Source: Eukaryota sp. TZLM1-RC
Lineage: Eukaryota > Metamonada: BaSk clade
Reading direction: 5' to 3'
Length of the DNA stretch: 64,000 nucleotides
NCBI GenBank assembly: GCA_040285825.1
Contig: JAUPSS010000001.1
Location: forward strand, 1,612,001-1,676,000
The position numbers and the translations under genes were made by a program. A model generated the notes under the pieces. That model saw only the letters and a list, made by a program, of their open reading frames with translations. It was not told where the DNA came from and did no database searches. Below, one piece after another: positions 9,407 to 21,237 of this stretch; the stretch's first letter is position 1, and every line of letters starts with the position of its first letter.

Positions 9407-10956
9407 TTTACGATTCTTTTTTTTTTAACAAAATTTTAATTTTATTCAAAACCTATTAATCAACATCTAAAAAATCCATCTCTCCCAGAACAAAAACACT
9501 AGATGCAACTCTCTCATAGTGAGATCCAAGAGAAAGCAAAGCATCAGAAACCATCTTCAACATCCCCTTAAAAATAGAAAACACAATTCTATTTTGCCAA
9601 AACAATCTGTTGAAATTTCTCCCAGTTCTTCTCTTTACAATCATTTCAAAATCATCCAAAAACGTAAAGCAGTTGGTGCAAGTGAACCAAAAAGGGAAAA
9701 TACAAATGGATACAAATTGTATTTTGCATGCTGTAGACTGGCCAATTTGGACAAAGGTTCATTGTATTTTTTCAATTTAAGATTTTCAGCATTTGAAAGG
9801 GGATTATGAATTTCAGAATTAACTAGCCTTTCATTTGAGGCATTACAAGGATCAACAGACATTACATCCACTAAAATGAAACTTCCATCTAATCCAGGTA
9901 ATATAACATCACCTCTATTATTCTTATGAAAATCATCTTCAGCATCAAACAGATTTGACAACAGAGGTTCCAAGAAGGATTCAATTCTATGAGATTTACA
10001 CATACAATATAGCTGGTCTCTCACAGCATCATGAACCTTGCTTCTAAAAGTAATAAAATGTTTACAATTTAACAAATGAGTAGTTGTAATTTCTCGAGAA
10101 CATTTACAAATTAAATTATGAGGTAAATTATCAGGCCAGATAAAGGAACGAAATCTCATATTCAGAGTCCAAGCAGAATCGGATAAGAGAGTACCATAAA
10201 CTTGTGGAATTGTTGTTACTAAGGCAGAAGAAGTACTGTCACGCATATCTTGTAAAAGATTTGCAAAAGCGGGATTCTTTTTCTTGGCCAAGCCAAGTCT
10301 AACATCAAAATCCAAGCTTTCAAAAATCTTTGACAATTTTTGTTGAAGCTTTTTACAGCAAAACTGTAAATTAAAAAGAGATCGGTTTGGAATTTCTTGA
10401 ATTGATTGAGGAAAACATTTGGTCCAAATTTGTGGCGGCAATTTTTCAAGTTCACAAGATAACTCATACAAATAAGAACTGCAATTGGGAACTAACAGAT
10501 GAGAATCATCAGGAAATCTACGAGAAAATTCATAAATAAAATTTTTGCCACCACCCAAGAATGCTGATTGACACAAAATTGAAGACTTAGTAAATCCAAT
10601 ACCACCCAAATTTGCTGAAGAAAATAAATGGCTTTTCAACATTCCTGGTTCTACATCCAATAAATCAGCAAAAAATTCTGTTCTCAATGAATTAAAAGAA
10701 CGACAAAAATCTAATGCTATGGAAGGAGCACAAGATCTCAAAATGTGGGTTATTCTCCCAGTGTAGCAAATTTTGAGCATGAAAAATTTAATATGTTTTT
10801 CTATATCTAAAGAAGAAATTGAATCAAGTTCAATTTTCATTTTTTCCAAAACAACTTGTAATTCATTCTGAATTTGAGGCACGTTTCCTAACCAACAACC
10901 AAGGAACTTAAAAGCATCACTACTATAATTAGTAAAAGGGACAAATTTACGATTCT
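9407..10956 (-). mobile_element. Family A copy with 12-bp target-site duplication
   Basis: A 5'-truncated A element in minus orientation, 9419-10944. The T-run at 9419-9426 is its A-tail. ATTTACGATTCT is repeated exactly at 9407-9418 and 10945-10956, flanking the element, so both ends of the insertion are defined. It codes for the end of the RT, the thumb/connector, the CKCSREITTTHLLNC knuckle and the RGD-x(13)-D endonuclease. A single-base deletion near 9,655 shifts the frame. The upstream open frame continues about 32 codons into flanking DNA (to 11041), which is fortuitous. Confidence 0.92.
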
Positions 10957-10984
10957 GACGCGAAATCAGATTTAAATCTTCTAG

Positions 10985-11137
10985 AAAACGCTGATCATCA
11001 TTGATAGTTATGTTGACTGTTCTAGTTCCAGCACTTATCATGTTTGTTTTTAATTCTTAAGAATAAACGCTGATCATCATTGATAGTTATGTTGACTGTT
11101 CTAGTTCCAGCACTTATCATGTTTGTTTTTAATTCTT
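10985..11137. repeat. Direct tandem duplication of about 74 bp
   Basis: The same sequence, beginning AAACGCTGATCATCATTGAT, lies at 10985-11058 and 11064-11137. The copies are identical by eye and separated by a 5-bp spacer that forms part of ATTCTTAAGAAT. Its position next to the A insertion suggests local repair slippage, and the identity suggests a recent event. Confidence 0.85.
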
Positions 11138-11739
11138 CCGGAAAATTTGTTGGAAAATGCCTGATGGATCTTAATTATTGGTTTCAGTGCGCTCATTATG
11201 CCAATCTGAACAGCAAAGTAATGTCACATCTTATGCAGTTGTCCAAGTTATCTAATTCCCAATGTTTATGATAGTGCTGAATGGAGAGATGATTCAATTG
11301 GAGATGCAATTGTTAACATTCTACCTGATTTTCTTATTTTTTTTGTTATGACTTACTTTATCACACAAAGCATAATGAAAATTATGCTTCACTTGCGACT
11401 GAGTTGAGACATGAATTCATTCTATTCACAAAGAACTGATGAAAAGAAGGAAAATGGTCTCGATTTGTTAGTTATGATTTTATATGTAACAGGAGATGTA
11501 TAGTGGACAAAAATTGAAGAGTATGCATCAGTGTCTTGAATTGTTATCATCAAATTCACTGTTTTTGGTTTCTTGAGTCATCATCATTCATTGAGTCATT
11601 AGAGTTTCTACATGAAGATTAGTTACTACTAGTTGCATCTAATTGCAAAAAAATTACTCATTCCAAAGTCTACAATCAGATCCATCTGTAAAAGGCCAGC
11701 TTTTGAAGCTTTCACATGCTGGTGCCGCGATATTTTTGC
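11138..11739. other. Unrecognised relic sequence
   Basis: Contains short open stretches, for example a frame encoding AEWRDDSIGDAIVNILPDF near 11,277-11,333, that look like coding remains, but I do not recognise a family. Two TGAGTCA heptamers lie at 11574 and 11592. Otherwise I see nothing. Confidence 0.4.
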
Positions 11740-11937
11740 AAGAGAATCATACTTCACCGATTAAAACTCTTATTCATTCAACAAGAAATATGAAAACATA
11801 AGATTATTGGGAAAGCGATCCATTGATGGCATCAGAGGTATTTGCAGTGGTCACAAAGCGACCACGCAGAAAGTCTGCAGGTCTTTCTGGGATTTCGATT
11901 GATCATATCAAAGCTACGGTTACGTCTTCAGAAGATT
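11740..11937 (+). pseudogene. Family F: relic of the RT N-terminal region of another related retrotransposon
   Basis: One frame, with one break, reads YWESDPLMASEV then KSAGLSGISIDHIK. This aligns with the FW..NPL...EV and GKAPGPSGITFD blocks just before the fingers of the RT in families A to E, but is clearly diverged from all of them. It is a short remnant of a sixth relative and not translatable as it stands. Confidence 0.55.
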
Positions 11938-12040
11938 ATAAGTACAATGAGCCCTTATCTCATCTAGGACGTGTTGAGCATGTCAAATATCAGCTGGTTC
12001 CATTTGCTGTTTTTTTGGTGACATTGGTATAGCTGGAATG
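11938..12040 (+). mobile_element. Family D fragment, diverged
   Basis: Encodes KYNEPLSHLGRVEHVKYQLVPFAV, matching the post-endonuclease region of the D copies at 29.6 and 31.7 kb. It is only about 100 bp and is joined directly to relic F and to an inverted A fragment. Confidence 0.7.
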
Positions 12041-12201
12041 CATCAGCCAAAGAAGAGGAAAACAAAGACTGCTTTGCGGCACCATAACGACCACGTAAGC
12101 ACAATTTACGGCAAATTTTTGATTTTACAATTTTTCTATTTCTAAATTTTTTCTTAAAACAATTTTTGTTTTTTCTAGCAAAATATTTCCAGAAGGATGA
12201 A
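12041..12201 (-). mobile_element. Inverted 160-bp piece of family A
   Basis: Reverse complement of the stretch found at about 13,060-13,220 in the neighbouring A copy (ISSFWKYFARKNKNCF to SSSLADA). It stands head to head with that element's 5' end. Internal inversions or template switches during insertion, or an independent A copy used as target, would both explain it. Confidence 0.8.
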
Positions 12202-12287
12202 TTTTTTTTTCTCCCTCCCTTAGTCAACCCTCTCATATTTCACTTTCTGTCAAGGCGTCAAAGTCGTACTGTTTCTCTGTCAAAACG
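12202..12287 (+). promoter_or_regulatory. Family A 5' untranslated region, conserved across families
   Basis: T-run followed by CTCCCTCCCTTAGTCAACC and then about 60 bp to the ATG. It is nearly identical at 39,704-39,792 and about 85% similar to the family B leader (35,514-35,432, minus). Conservation between families with diverged RTs points to a functional leader such as an internal promoter, or RNA needed for retrotransposition. Confidence 0.6.
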
Positions 12288-14121
12288 ATGCCTTTGGCTG
12301 ATAGTGACTCTGATACTGATTGGAACGCCCAAGCAAAGATTCTACCAGTCAGATCAAGCTCATCCACTCTACTTCCCCACTCTCCCCACAATACAAGCTA
12401 TGCTCGAAATTCATCTCAAAAAAATTTTCATTCAAAAACTGATCATTATACCAGAAAAAACACAGAAAAACCACCATTACGTTCCTTACGTTCTGTTGCG
12501 CGTGCTATTAACAACCCCGTTTCTCGAAATTTGTTTTCTCCAGCTGAAACTGCAAAAAGTCAAAAGTCTATTTCTACTTTTAACTCAAAAATTGACAAAA
12601 TTGAAAGAACTGAAAAAATGAAACCACTGCCATTAAAAGGTTCTAAAAAATGTTCGATTTGTGGTATCAGTGGTCATAATTCGAGAACGTGCCCTGAGAA
12701 ACAAAAAAGAGAATTTGAATTAAAATCTGTTCAACAAATTCTCAAATGTTCTGTTCCAGCTGTTGCCGTTGTGAAAAGTGCTGAAAATAATGTTTCTGAC
12801 GATCAACAGTTAAATGCTTCTAGTGTTCCCTCTTCTTCCCCTTCTGAAAACAGTAATTTTTGTTGTCCATTTTGCAAAAAAGATGTTGCAGATTCACGAA
12901 ATGGTCGAAAACTTCTGTTTTGTACGAATTGTAAAGCCGTTGATACCGTAAGACCCCCGATCCGGATCCCAGTAGAAATAAGTCCCGCCAGCACAATCCC
13001 CTTCTCAATGGAAATGAGAAATTTTACTTCTGAATTGAAAAATAATAAGTGGAATATTTCATCCTTCTGGAAATATTTTGCTAGAAAAAACAAAAATTGT
13101 TTTAAGAAAAAATTTGGAAATAGAAAAATTGTAAAATCAAAAATTTGCCGTAAATTGTGCTTACGTGGTCGTTATGGTGCCGCAAAGCAGTCTTTGTTTT
13201 CCTCTTCTTTGGCTGATGCAAACTCTGATACCCTTGAAAAACTTCAAAAGTTGCATCCTCAAGAAAATTTCAAGTGCAGCAAGCCTGAAGTGTGTCCTTT
13301 TTGGATTGAAAATCCTATTACTGCAATTGAAGTTCTTAAAGCTATTCAAAAATTGCCAAAGGGGAAAGCAGCAGGCCCATCTGGAATTACTTTTGATCTG
13401 TTAAAAATAGCGTGTTCCAGTGCTCCCGAAATTGCTGACGATCTAGCCCACTATTTTCAACAATTGATTGTTTTGAAAATTAATCCCCCATTTGAATTAC
13501 TCGCAGCACGTCTGATTGCTTTAGTAAAGCCTGGAAACGGAATTAAACCTGTTGGAATACGCCCAATTGCTGTTGGTGAATCTCTTTCTCGTTTGCTAGC
13601 ATCAATTGTCTTCGATCGTGTCAAAGACAAAGCTTCTACATTTTTGAATCCTCATCAATTTGGAATCAAAACAATTGATGGTGCTTCTGTTGCTGCTATT
13701 GCCTCTGATACGTTTTTTAATGCAGAGGAAAATTATTTTATTTTTAATCTCGACTTTAAAAATGCTTTTAATTCTGTAAAGCGAGAAGCAATTTTTGAAG
13801 TTATTAAATCTGATTTTCCTGAGCTATCGAGTTTTTTCTACCATTTTTATGGGAAAGAATCAGATTTAATTTTTAATTCATTTGGTCTTAAATCATCTTC
13901 TGGAGTGAAGCAGGGAGATCCTTTAGGCCCATTATTGTTTTGTTTAGCTATTCACAAAACTTTAAATATCATTAAGCAAAAATACCCTTCTATAAAAATA
14001 GTTGCTTATATGGATGATATATCCTTGATTGGTTCATTTGATTTACTAGAATTGGTTGCTCAAGAAATTGCCGATTCATATGAAAATATTGGGCTTCATC
14101 TTAATGCCAGCAAATGCCTTC
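12202..14121 (+). mobile_element. Family A element with complete 5' end, 3' half lost
   Basis: One of two A copies in the window with an intact 5' end. Joined with the 3' parts of other copies, family A is about 3.5 kb with a single ORF of about 1,120 codons. It is truncated at the junction with the C element at 14,122. Confidence 0.88.
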
Positions 14122-14135
14122 TTTTTTTTTGTTAA
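12288..14135 (+). pseudogene. Family A polyprotein, 5' half: CCHC knuckle, zinc motif, reverse transcriptase
   Basis: Open frame of 615 codons from the true element start (MPLADSDSDTDWNAQ). In order it has a Ser-rich disordered N-terminus (residues 1-115), CCHC knuckle CSICGISGHNSRTC (12,656-12,697), a CPFC..CTNC zinc motif (about 12,865-12,935) and a Lys/Arg-rich linker. The RT follows with NPITAIEV, GKAAGPSGITFD, GIRPIAVGESL, FNLDFKNAFNSVKR, SGVKQGDPLGP and AYMDDIS (catalytic YMDD near 14,008-14,019). The frame is cut at 14,121 by an antisense C element. The last residues and the stop come from that element's T-rich tail, so the RT thumb and the endonuclease are missing. Its role in life would be target-primed reverse transcription of its own mRNA at a nick. 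It cannot do this as it stands. Confidence 0.9.
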
Positions 14136-17034
14136 CGGGATGTTTATTTTTATTCAACAACAAATATGAAATACACAATTAAAACTCCACATCCTCAAAA
14201 CCTGCCTCCCCTACATCAAAACAATTAATCGCTAAAGATTCAGAAAATTTCCCAAAAGAAGATAGTGAATCAGAAATTAGTGTTACCATTCCCTTAAAAA
14301 TAGAAAATACAATCCTGTTTTGCCAGTAAACACGATTGAAAATTCTTCCAGTTCTTTCCTTTACAACTACAACAAAATCCTCAAGGAAAGCCATAGCAGC
14401 CTTACCTAGAGATCCAAGCAAAGAAAAAACAAATGGACATAAATTATATTGGGCATGAGAATTTTCATTAACCGAGGAAATGGCTTTCGCATATTTAGCA
14501 ATTTTATATTTTTCGCCTGCAAGAAGAGGATTATTTACATCCGAGTTAATGAAATGTTCGTTAGAGGAATTACAAGGGTCAATAGACATGGCGTCCAAAA
14601 TAGTAAAACTACCATTTAAACCAGGAACAACTAGATCACCTCTAGTCAGACCCATAGAAGCTCTGTTGTAACGCGTACTATCAATATTGGGATCATCAAG
14701 AATTAATTTTGATAACAGCGGTTCTAAAAAGGAATCTACACGATATGATTTGCACATTACATAAATTTGGTCCCTGACGTTATTATGCACTTTGCTTCTA
14801 AACGTAATGAAATGTTTACAGTTCAAAAGATGAGTAAACAAAAGAGGTTTACCACATTTACAAGTTAAATGATTGGGCAAATTGTTTGGCCACAGAAAAC
14901 AACGAAAACGCATGTTTAGAAGCAATTCATTGTCTTTTAACAAAAGTCCATAAACAGAGGGAACTTGAGTTACTAAAGCAGCAACTGAACTATCACGAAT
15001 ATCCTTTAAAAAATTACCGAAAGCGGGATTTTTAGTTTTGGCCAAGCCAAATCTTACTTCATAATCCAAGCCTTCATATAATTTAACCAGATGGTGCTGA
15101 AGCTTTTTCAAGCAAAAACGTAAATTTGGAAGTGATCGAGTGGGAATTTCTTGAACATTTTGAGGAAAACACTGAATCCAGATATCACTAGGCAAATTTT
15201 CTAATTCAAATTGCAGTTGATTCAAGTAAAAATTTGATTCACCATTGATCAGATGAACATCAAAAGGGAACCTTTGGAAAAATTCAAAAACAAAATTTTT
15301 ACCACCTCCCAAAAATGATGCTTTACACAGAATCGAAGATTTGGTGAATCCAATTCCACCCAAATCTGCTGAACAAAATACATGACTTCGAATTAAAGAT
15401 TCATTTACTTCTAATAAAGAAGAAAAAAATTTGACTCGAAGTTTGTTAAAAGATCTGCAAAAATTGAGAGATACCGAAGGGGAGTTGACCTTAAAATATG
15501 AGTGAATTTTTCCAGAATAACAAATTTTTAAAATAAAAAAATTTGATGTGTTTCTCAATGTCACATTCAGCAATAAAACTAAGATCCTTGTCAAACTTCT
15601 CCAATAAATTGTTTAACTGGGAATAAATTTCATCCAAATTGCCAAGCCAACATCCAAGAAACTTAAAAGCTTGTTGGTCATAATTGATAAAAGGAATCTG
15701 AGCTCCACCAATCATCAAATATTGTTTTTCTCTACCAATCAAGAGACATTTAGATGGGTTCAAAGCTAAACCAATTTCTTTGTATTTCGCCGCAATGTCT
15801 TCAGAAACCCTAGAAATGCTTTCAAAAGAACCAATAATAGAAATGTCATCCATATAGGCAACAATACGCAAATCAGGGAAATCTTGTTGTGTCATTTTAA
15901 TAATATTATGAATAGCCAAACAAAAGAGCAAAGGGCCAAGAGGATCACCTTGTTTCACACCAGAAGAAGATTCAAGGGTAAAGGAGTCAAAAATTAAGTC
16001 TGATTTTTTTCCATAAAATAAATAAAAATATGCAGAAAGTTCAGGAAAATCATGAAGAAGCACATCCAAAATACAATTACGTTTCACAGAATTGAAAGCA
16101 TTTTTGAAATCCAAATTGAAAATATATTGATGTTGTTGACTATTGAAAAAAACATCTGAAGTCATTGAAGCAACAGAAGCACCTTCAACAGTTTTTATAC
16201 CAAATTGGAAAGGCTTCAAATAGTCCCTTGCTTTAGTAGAAATTCTGTTAAAAATAAGCGAAGAAAGCAATCTGGTTAATGACTCTCTAATGGCAATTGG
16301 TCTAACTCCATCAGGTTTGTCACCTTTACCAGGTTTAACTAAAGCAACTAAACGGGCAGCAGTCAATCCAGGCGGAGGAACATAATTTAAACACATTAAA
16401 TTTTGAAAATAGGAAGCAAGATCCTCAACAATTTCAGGAGCATTTTTACAGGCAGTTTTTAACAAATCAAAGGAAATGCCTGAAGGACCAGCAGCTTTTC
16501 CTTTTGGTAATTTAGCAACGGCATTCAATACTTCTTGAGCCTGAAATGGATTTTCAAGCCAATATTGACAAATAGAAGGCTTACTGGGGCAAAAATGTTC
16601 AGTTGGATGGAGGGATTTCAATTTTTCAACAGTTTCGAGATTGGTATCAGCCAGTTTTCCCGAAAAAATATTTTTTAATCCGCTTCCATATCTACCTCTC
16701 AAAAACAATTTTCTAGCCTGAAAAAATGAATTAGCTTTTCCCTGATTTGGTTTGTAATTAATTTTCTTCTTATTCTTTTTGGCAAAGAATTTCCAAAATC
16801 TTGTTATGTTCCATTTGTTTAATTTCAATTGCGAAGAAAAAGAACGCATTTCCATTGACAAAGGAACAGAACTGGCAGGACTCACCTCTACAGGAATTTT
16901 AACAGGTGTACGAAGAGAATCACTTGTTTGACAGTCATAACAAAACAATAGAGGGCGACCATTAGAAGAATTAGAGAGGAACTTTTTGCAAAAAGGACAA
17001 CTATGTTTCAAGACATTATCCGTAGGATCCATCA
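14122..17034 (-). mobile_element. Family C retrotransposon, 5'-truncated, nearly open
   Basis: Minus-strand element with its A-tail at 14,122-14,130 and 3' UTR to 14,178. Two overlapping open frames (17,035-15,491 and 15,594-14,179) form one protein with a single frameshift in an A-run near 15,540. It carries CPFCKK..FCYDC zinc motif, RT (GKAAGPSGISFD, FNLDFKNAFNSVKR, SGVKQGDPLGP, AYMDDIS near 15,850), CKCGKPLLFTHLLNC knuckle and the endonuclease (RGDLVVPGLNG..LDAMSIDP). The N-terminal CCHC region is missing. The right end meets a B fragment at the shared hexamer GGATCC (17,025-17,030), so that edge was made by recombination or a template jump, not a clean insertion. Confidence 0.9.
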
Positions 17035-18262
17035 ATTTTGAAAAATCATATTTTTTCTGATGTTCAACTTGGCGGTGTTGGATTCAATTCATCAAAATAT
17101 TTGACCAAAGCTGCATTTATTGGTGGTGGAAAAAATTTTGTATTTGAATTCTCTAGAAGATATCCTTTTGCCGAAAATCTTCTTGAAAATACAAATAGCC
17201 TATTCCTGGATAACTTAAGAGAAGAAATATCCAGTTTATCTCCCGACTTATGGCAATCATGTTTCCCCATATCCATTCAAGAAATTCCAGACAGAGTTTA
17301 TATTCATTAAAATTTGCGTTGAAAAAGCTCCAACGACATCTTTTGAAAAATTTTGAAAACAAGGATTTTATTGTTCGACTTAGCACGGCTAAGAAAGATA
17401 ATCCTGCTTTTGCCAATTTTTTGATTGATTTGAAGGACAGTTCATCTGCAGTTTTGATAAATCAAATTCCCCAGGTTTATGGTCTATTTTTGAATGACGA
17501 CCAATGGACCACTGCTATGAGAATGCGTTGTTATTTATGGCCTTGTAATTTGCCCAATGATTTGTTTTGTAAATGTGGAGCTGGTTTGACATTATCACAT
17601 TTATTTAATTGTAATAGATATATTTCCTATCGTTCTACGTTGCATGATGCAGTTAGAGATCAAATCCATGCAATGTGTAATTCCTATCATATTGAATCCT
17701 TTGTAGAACCTTTGTTGAGGTCTCTTGATATAAATGAAAGCGTAAGAGATTCAGAATATGGAAAACGACGTGCTGATGTTGTTGTGCCCTCGTTTGATGA
17801 TGTCATGAATGTTGTTGATGTCGTAACAGTGGATGTTTGCAAGAAAAATGCCTTGAAAAATGCTCAATCCGAAGTATCCCCCTTGATGACTCCGAATTGT
17901 ACAAACGGAAAAAGTATGCAAATCCTTTAAAAAGAATTGAAACATGTTCGCCATGTAGATTACCAAATTTGCCCATTTGCTATATCGTTGTATGGTCGTC
18001 TTGGAAAAACTGCTTTGAATTTTATTGATGATTTTGAAAATCTTGTGAAAAAAAGAATGAATAAGCGTTTTGATCGTCGCTTGTGGCTAAATCGTATTGT
18101 TTTTACTATTTTCAAATCAATTCCTAAAATGATTTCGAAAGCTTTAATGTCTGTCAGTGCACATTATGAAAACATTGCTGCTGTAAGGTTTGATGGTGTG
18201 GAAGCTTGTTTTGAAGATATTGACTTTTTAGACTGTGGTTTTGAAAATAAATTAAATTTTTT
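17025..18262 (+). mobile_element. Family B, 5'-truncated copy
   Basis: Starts at GGATCCATCAATTTTG inside the B frame and reaches the B 3' end (FEDIDF, then ACTGTGGTTTTGAAAATAAA). It encodes the CKCGAGLTLSHLFNC knuckle and the KRRADVVV endonuclease. A base is lost in the C-run near 17,880, and an extra T after FEDIDF removes the usual stop. With the next two pieces it forms a B-D-B composite seen three times in the window. Confidence 0.88.
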
Positions 18263-18546
18263 TAAAAAAAAATATCTGGCATTAAATTTCTTGAAGGTTT
18301 CAGAAGTTTAATAAAAGAAAGAGCAGGAAAAGAATTGAACTTCAATTTCTGGCACAATAGAATTGTTTTCAGTATTCTTAAAGCAATTCCAGAAATGTTG
18401 ACCAAAGCACTGTTACAATTAGGAATACAGTATGAAAATCGCGCTTAAAAAGATTTGATGATGTTGATGCGTGTATTGAGGATATTGAGTTCTAGTTTTC
18501 TGTTTAATGTTTTCTTAGCGTTGAAAATAAATTTATCCTAAAAAAA
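18263..18546 (+). mobile_element. Family D 3' end
   Basis: About 280 bp: the last codons of the D frame (FNFWHNRIVFSILKAIPEM), stop near 18,495, then a 3' UTR with ATAAATTTATCC and an A-run. It lies between two B pieces. Confidence 0.82.
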
Positions 18547-19039
18547 ACATTATACCAATCCATAGGTCTTGATTTGAATGTTCAAAAATGTTTTTGTATT
18601 TCTAGGAAAAATGTTAAGTTAATAATTAATTCCCTCGAAGTTCCATATATTGATTATACTTCAACTAGTTTCTGCTTTCTGGGTTGCTATTTAGGTTCCG
18701 CCGAAAAGACACTTGACAGCCTTGAAAATTATTTAAATTCAATTAAAAAAGAGCTAGAAGTCATAAAAACTCTTGAATTGGAAAAACATCTTAAGTTTTT
18801 TCTTTTGAAAATTTGTTATGCTGGAAAAATTACTCATTTACTGCGATCATTACCTCCATCCCTAACTTACAATTTTTGTAGAAAATTTAACAAAATACGT
18901 ACCCAATTTTTGGCTTATTTAATGTCTGTTGATCCATCAATTTTGAAAAATCATATTTTTTCTGTTGTTCAACTTGGCGGTGTTGGATTCAATTCATCAA
19001 AATATTTGACCAAAGCTGCATTTATTGTTATCATTTATT
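18547..19039 (+). mobile_element. Family B internal fragment
   Basis: B sequence from IGLDLNVQKCF (end of the RT palm) through FCFLGCYLGS and LLKICYAGKITHLLRS to LGGVGFNSSKYLTKAAFI. It is open but has neither element end. It breaks into C sequence near 19,040. Confidence 0.82.
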
Positions 19040-19776
19040 GGTATCTCTGAATTTTTGCAGATCTTTTAACAAACTTCGAGTCAAATTTTTTTTTCTTCTT
19101 TATTAGAAGTAAATGAATCTTTAATTCGAAGTCATGTATTTTGTTCAGCAGATTTGGGTGGAATTGGATTCACCAAATCTTCGATTCTGTGTAAAGCAGC
19201 ATTTTTGGGAGGTGGTAAAAATTTTGTTTTTGAATTTTTCCAAAGGTTCCCTTTTGATGTTCATCTGATCAATGGTGAATCAAATTTTTATTTGAATCAA
19301 CTTCAAATCGAATTAGAAAATTTGCCTAGTGATATCTAGATTCAGTGTTTTGCTCAAAATGTTCAAGAAATTCCCACCCGATCACTTCCAAATTTACGTT
19401 TTTGCTTGAAAAAGCTTCAGCACCATCTGGTTAAATTATATGATGGCTTGGATTATGAAGTAAGACTTGGCATGGCCAAAACTAAAAATCCCGCTTTCGG
19501 TAATTTTTTAAAGGATATTCGTGATAGTTCAGCTGCTGCTTCAGCAACTCAAGTTCCCTCTGTTTATGGACTTTTGTTAAAAAACAATGAATGGCTTCTA
19601 AACATGCGTTTTCGTTGTTTTCTGTGGCCAAACAATTTGCCCAATCATTTAACTTGTAACTGTGGTAAACCTCTTTTGTTTACTCATCTTTTGAACTGCA
19701 AACATTTCATTACGTTTAGAAGCAAAGTGCATAATAACGTCAGGGATTAAATTTATGTAATGTGCAAATCATATCG
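19040..19776 (+). mobile_element. Family C internal fragment
   Basis: Plus-strand C sequence from the thumb region (FCRSFNKLRVKF) to the knuckle and just past NNVRD, with stops at about 19,337 and 19,747. It ends abruptly near 19,776 at a T-run belonging to the next A copy. Confidence 0.82.
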
Positions 19777-19789
19777 AGTTTTTTTTGCA

Positions 19790-21237
19790 GATTTGTTTTA
19801 TTTAAATTTAATTTTATTCTAAACCTATAAATCAACATCTAAAAAAACCATCTCTCCTAAAACAAAAACACTAGATGCAACTCTCTCATAGTGAGATCCA
19901 AGAGAAAGCAAAGCATCAGAAACCATCTTCAACATCCCCTTAAAAATAGAAAACACAATTCTATTTTGCCAAAACAATCTGTTGAAATTTCTGCCAGTTC
20001 TTCTCTTTACAATCATTTCAAAATCATCCAAAAAACGTAAAGCAGTTGGTGGAAGTGAACCAAAAATGGAAAATACAAATGGATACAAATTGTATTTTGC
20101 ATGCTGTAGACTGGCCAATTTGGACAAAGGTTCATTGTATTTTTTGAATTTAAAATTTTCAGCATTTGAAAGGGGATTATGAATTTCAGAATTAACAAGC
20201 CTTTCATTTGAGGCATTACAGGGATCAACAGACATTACATCCAATAAAATGAAGCTTCCATCTAATCCAGGTAATATGAAATCACCTCTATTATTCTTAT
20301 GAAAATCGTTTTCAGCATCAAACAGATTTGACAACAAAGGTTCCAAGAAGGATTCAATTCTATGAGATTTACACATACAATATAACTGGTCTCTTACAGC
20401 ATCATGAACCTTGCTTCTAAAAGTAATAAAATGTTTACAATTTAGCAAATGAGTAGTTGTAATTTCTCGAGAACATTTACAAATTAAATTATGAGGTAAA
20501 TTATCAGGCCAGATAAAGGAACGAAATCTCATATTCAGAGTCCAAGCAGAATCGGATAAGAGAGTACCATAAACTTGTGGAATTGTTGTTACTAAGGCAG
20601 AGGAAGTACTGTCACACATATCTTGTAAAAGATTTGCAAAAGCGGGATTCTTTTTCTTGGCCAAGCCTAGTCTAACATCAAAATCCAAGCTTTCAAAAAT
20701 CTTTGACAATTTTTGTTGAAGCTTTTTACAGCAAAACTGTAAATTAAATAGAGATCGGTTTGGAATTTCTTGAATTGATCGAGGAAAACATTTGGTCCAA
20801 ATTTATGGTGGTAATTTTTCAAGTTCACAAGATAACTCATACAAATAGGGACTACAATTGGGGACTAACAGATGAGAATCATCAGGAAATCTACGAGAAA
20901 ATTCATAAATAAAATTTTTGCCACCACCCACAAAATTGAAGATTTAGTAAAACCAATACCACTCAAATTTGCTGAAGAAAACAAATGGCTTTTCAACATT
21001 CCTGGTTCTACATCCAATAAATCAGCAAAAAATTCTGTTCTCAATGAATTAAAAGAACGACAAAAATCTAATGCTATGGAAGGAGCACAAGATCTCAAAA
21101 TGTGGGTTATTCTCCCAGTGTAGCAAATTTTAAGCATAAAAAATTTAATATGCTTTTCTAGATCTAAAGAAGAAATTGAATCAAGTTCAATTTTAATTTT
21201 TTCCAAAATAACTTGCAATTCATTCTGAATTTGAGGC
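19790..21237 (-). mobile_element. Family A copy split by a second A insertion, left part
   Basis: Antisense A element with its 3' end at about 19,790. The endonuclease and knuckle frame is open from 20,709 to 19,825. A 1-bp change near 20,805 and a deletion of about 20 bp near 20,930 break the upstream frame. It stops at AATTTGAGGC (21,228-21,237) and resumes at 24,286 after the inserted element. Confidence 0.88.

Noticed and set aside
9641-11041. Host gene fused to the A element (extra N-terminal 32 codons)
   Set aside because: The extra codons lie outside the target-site duplication at 10,945-10,956, so the joined frame is accidental.
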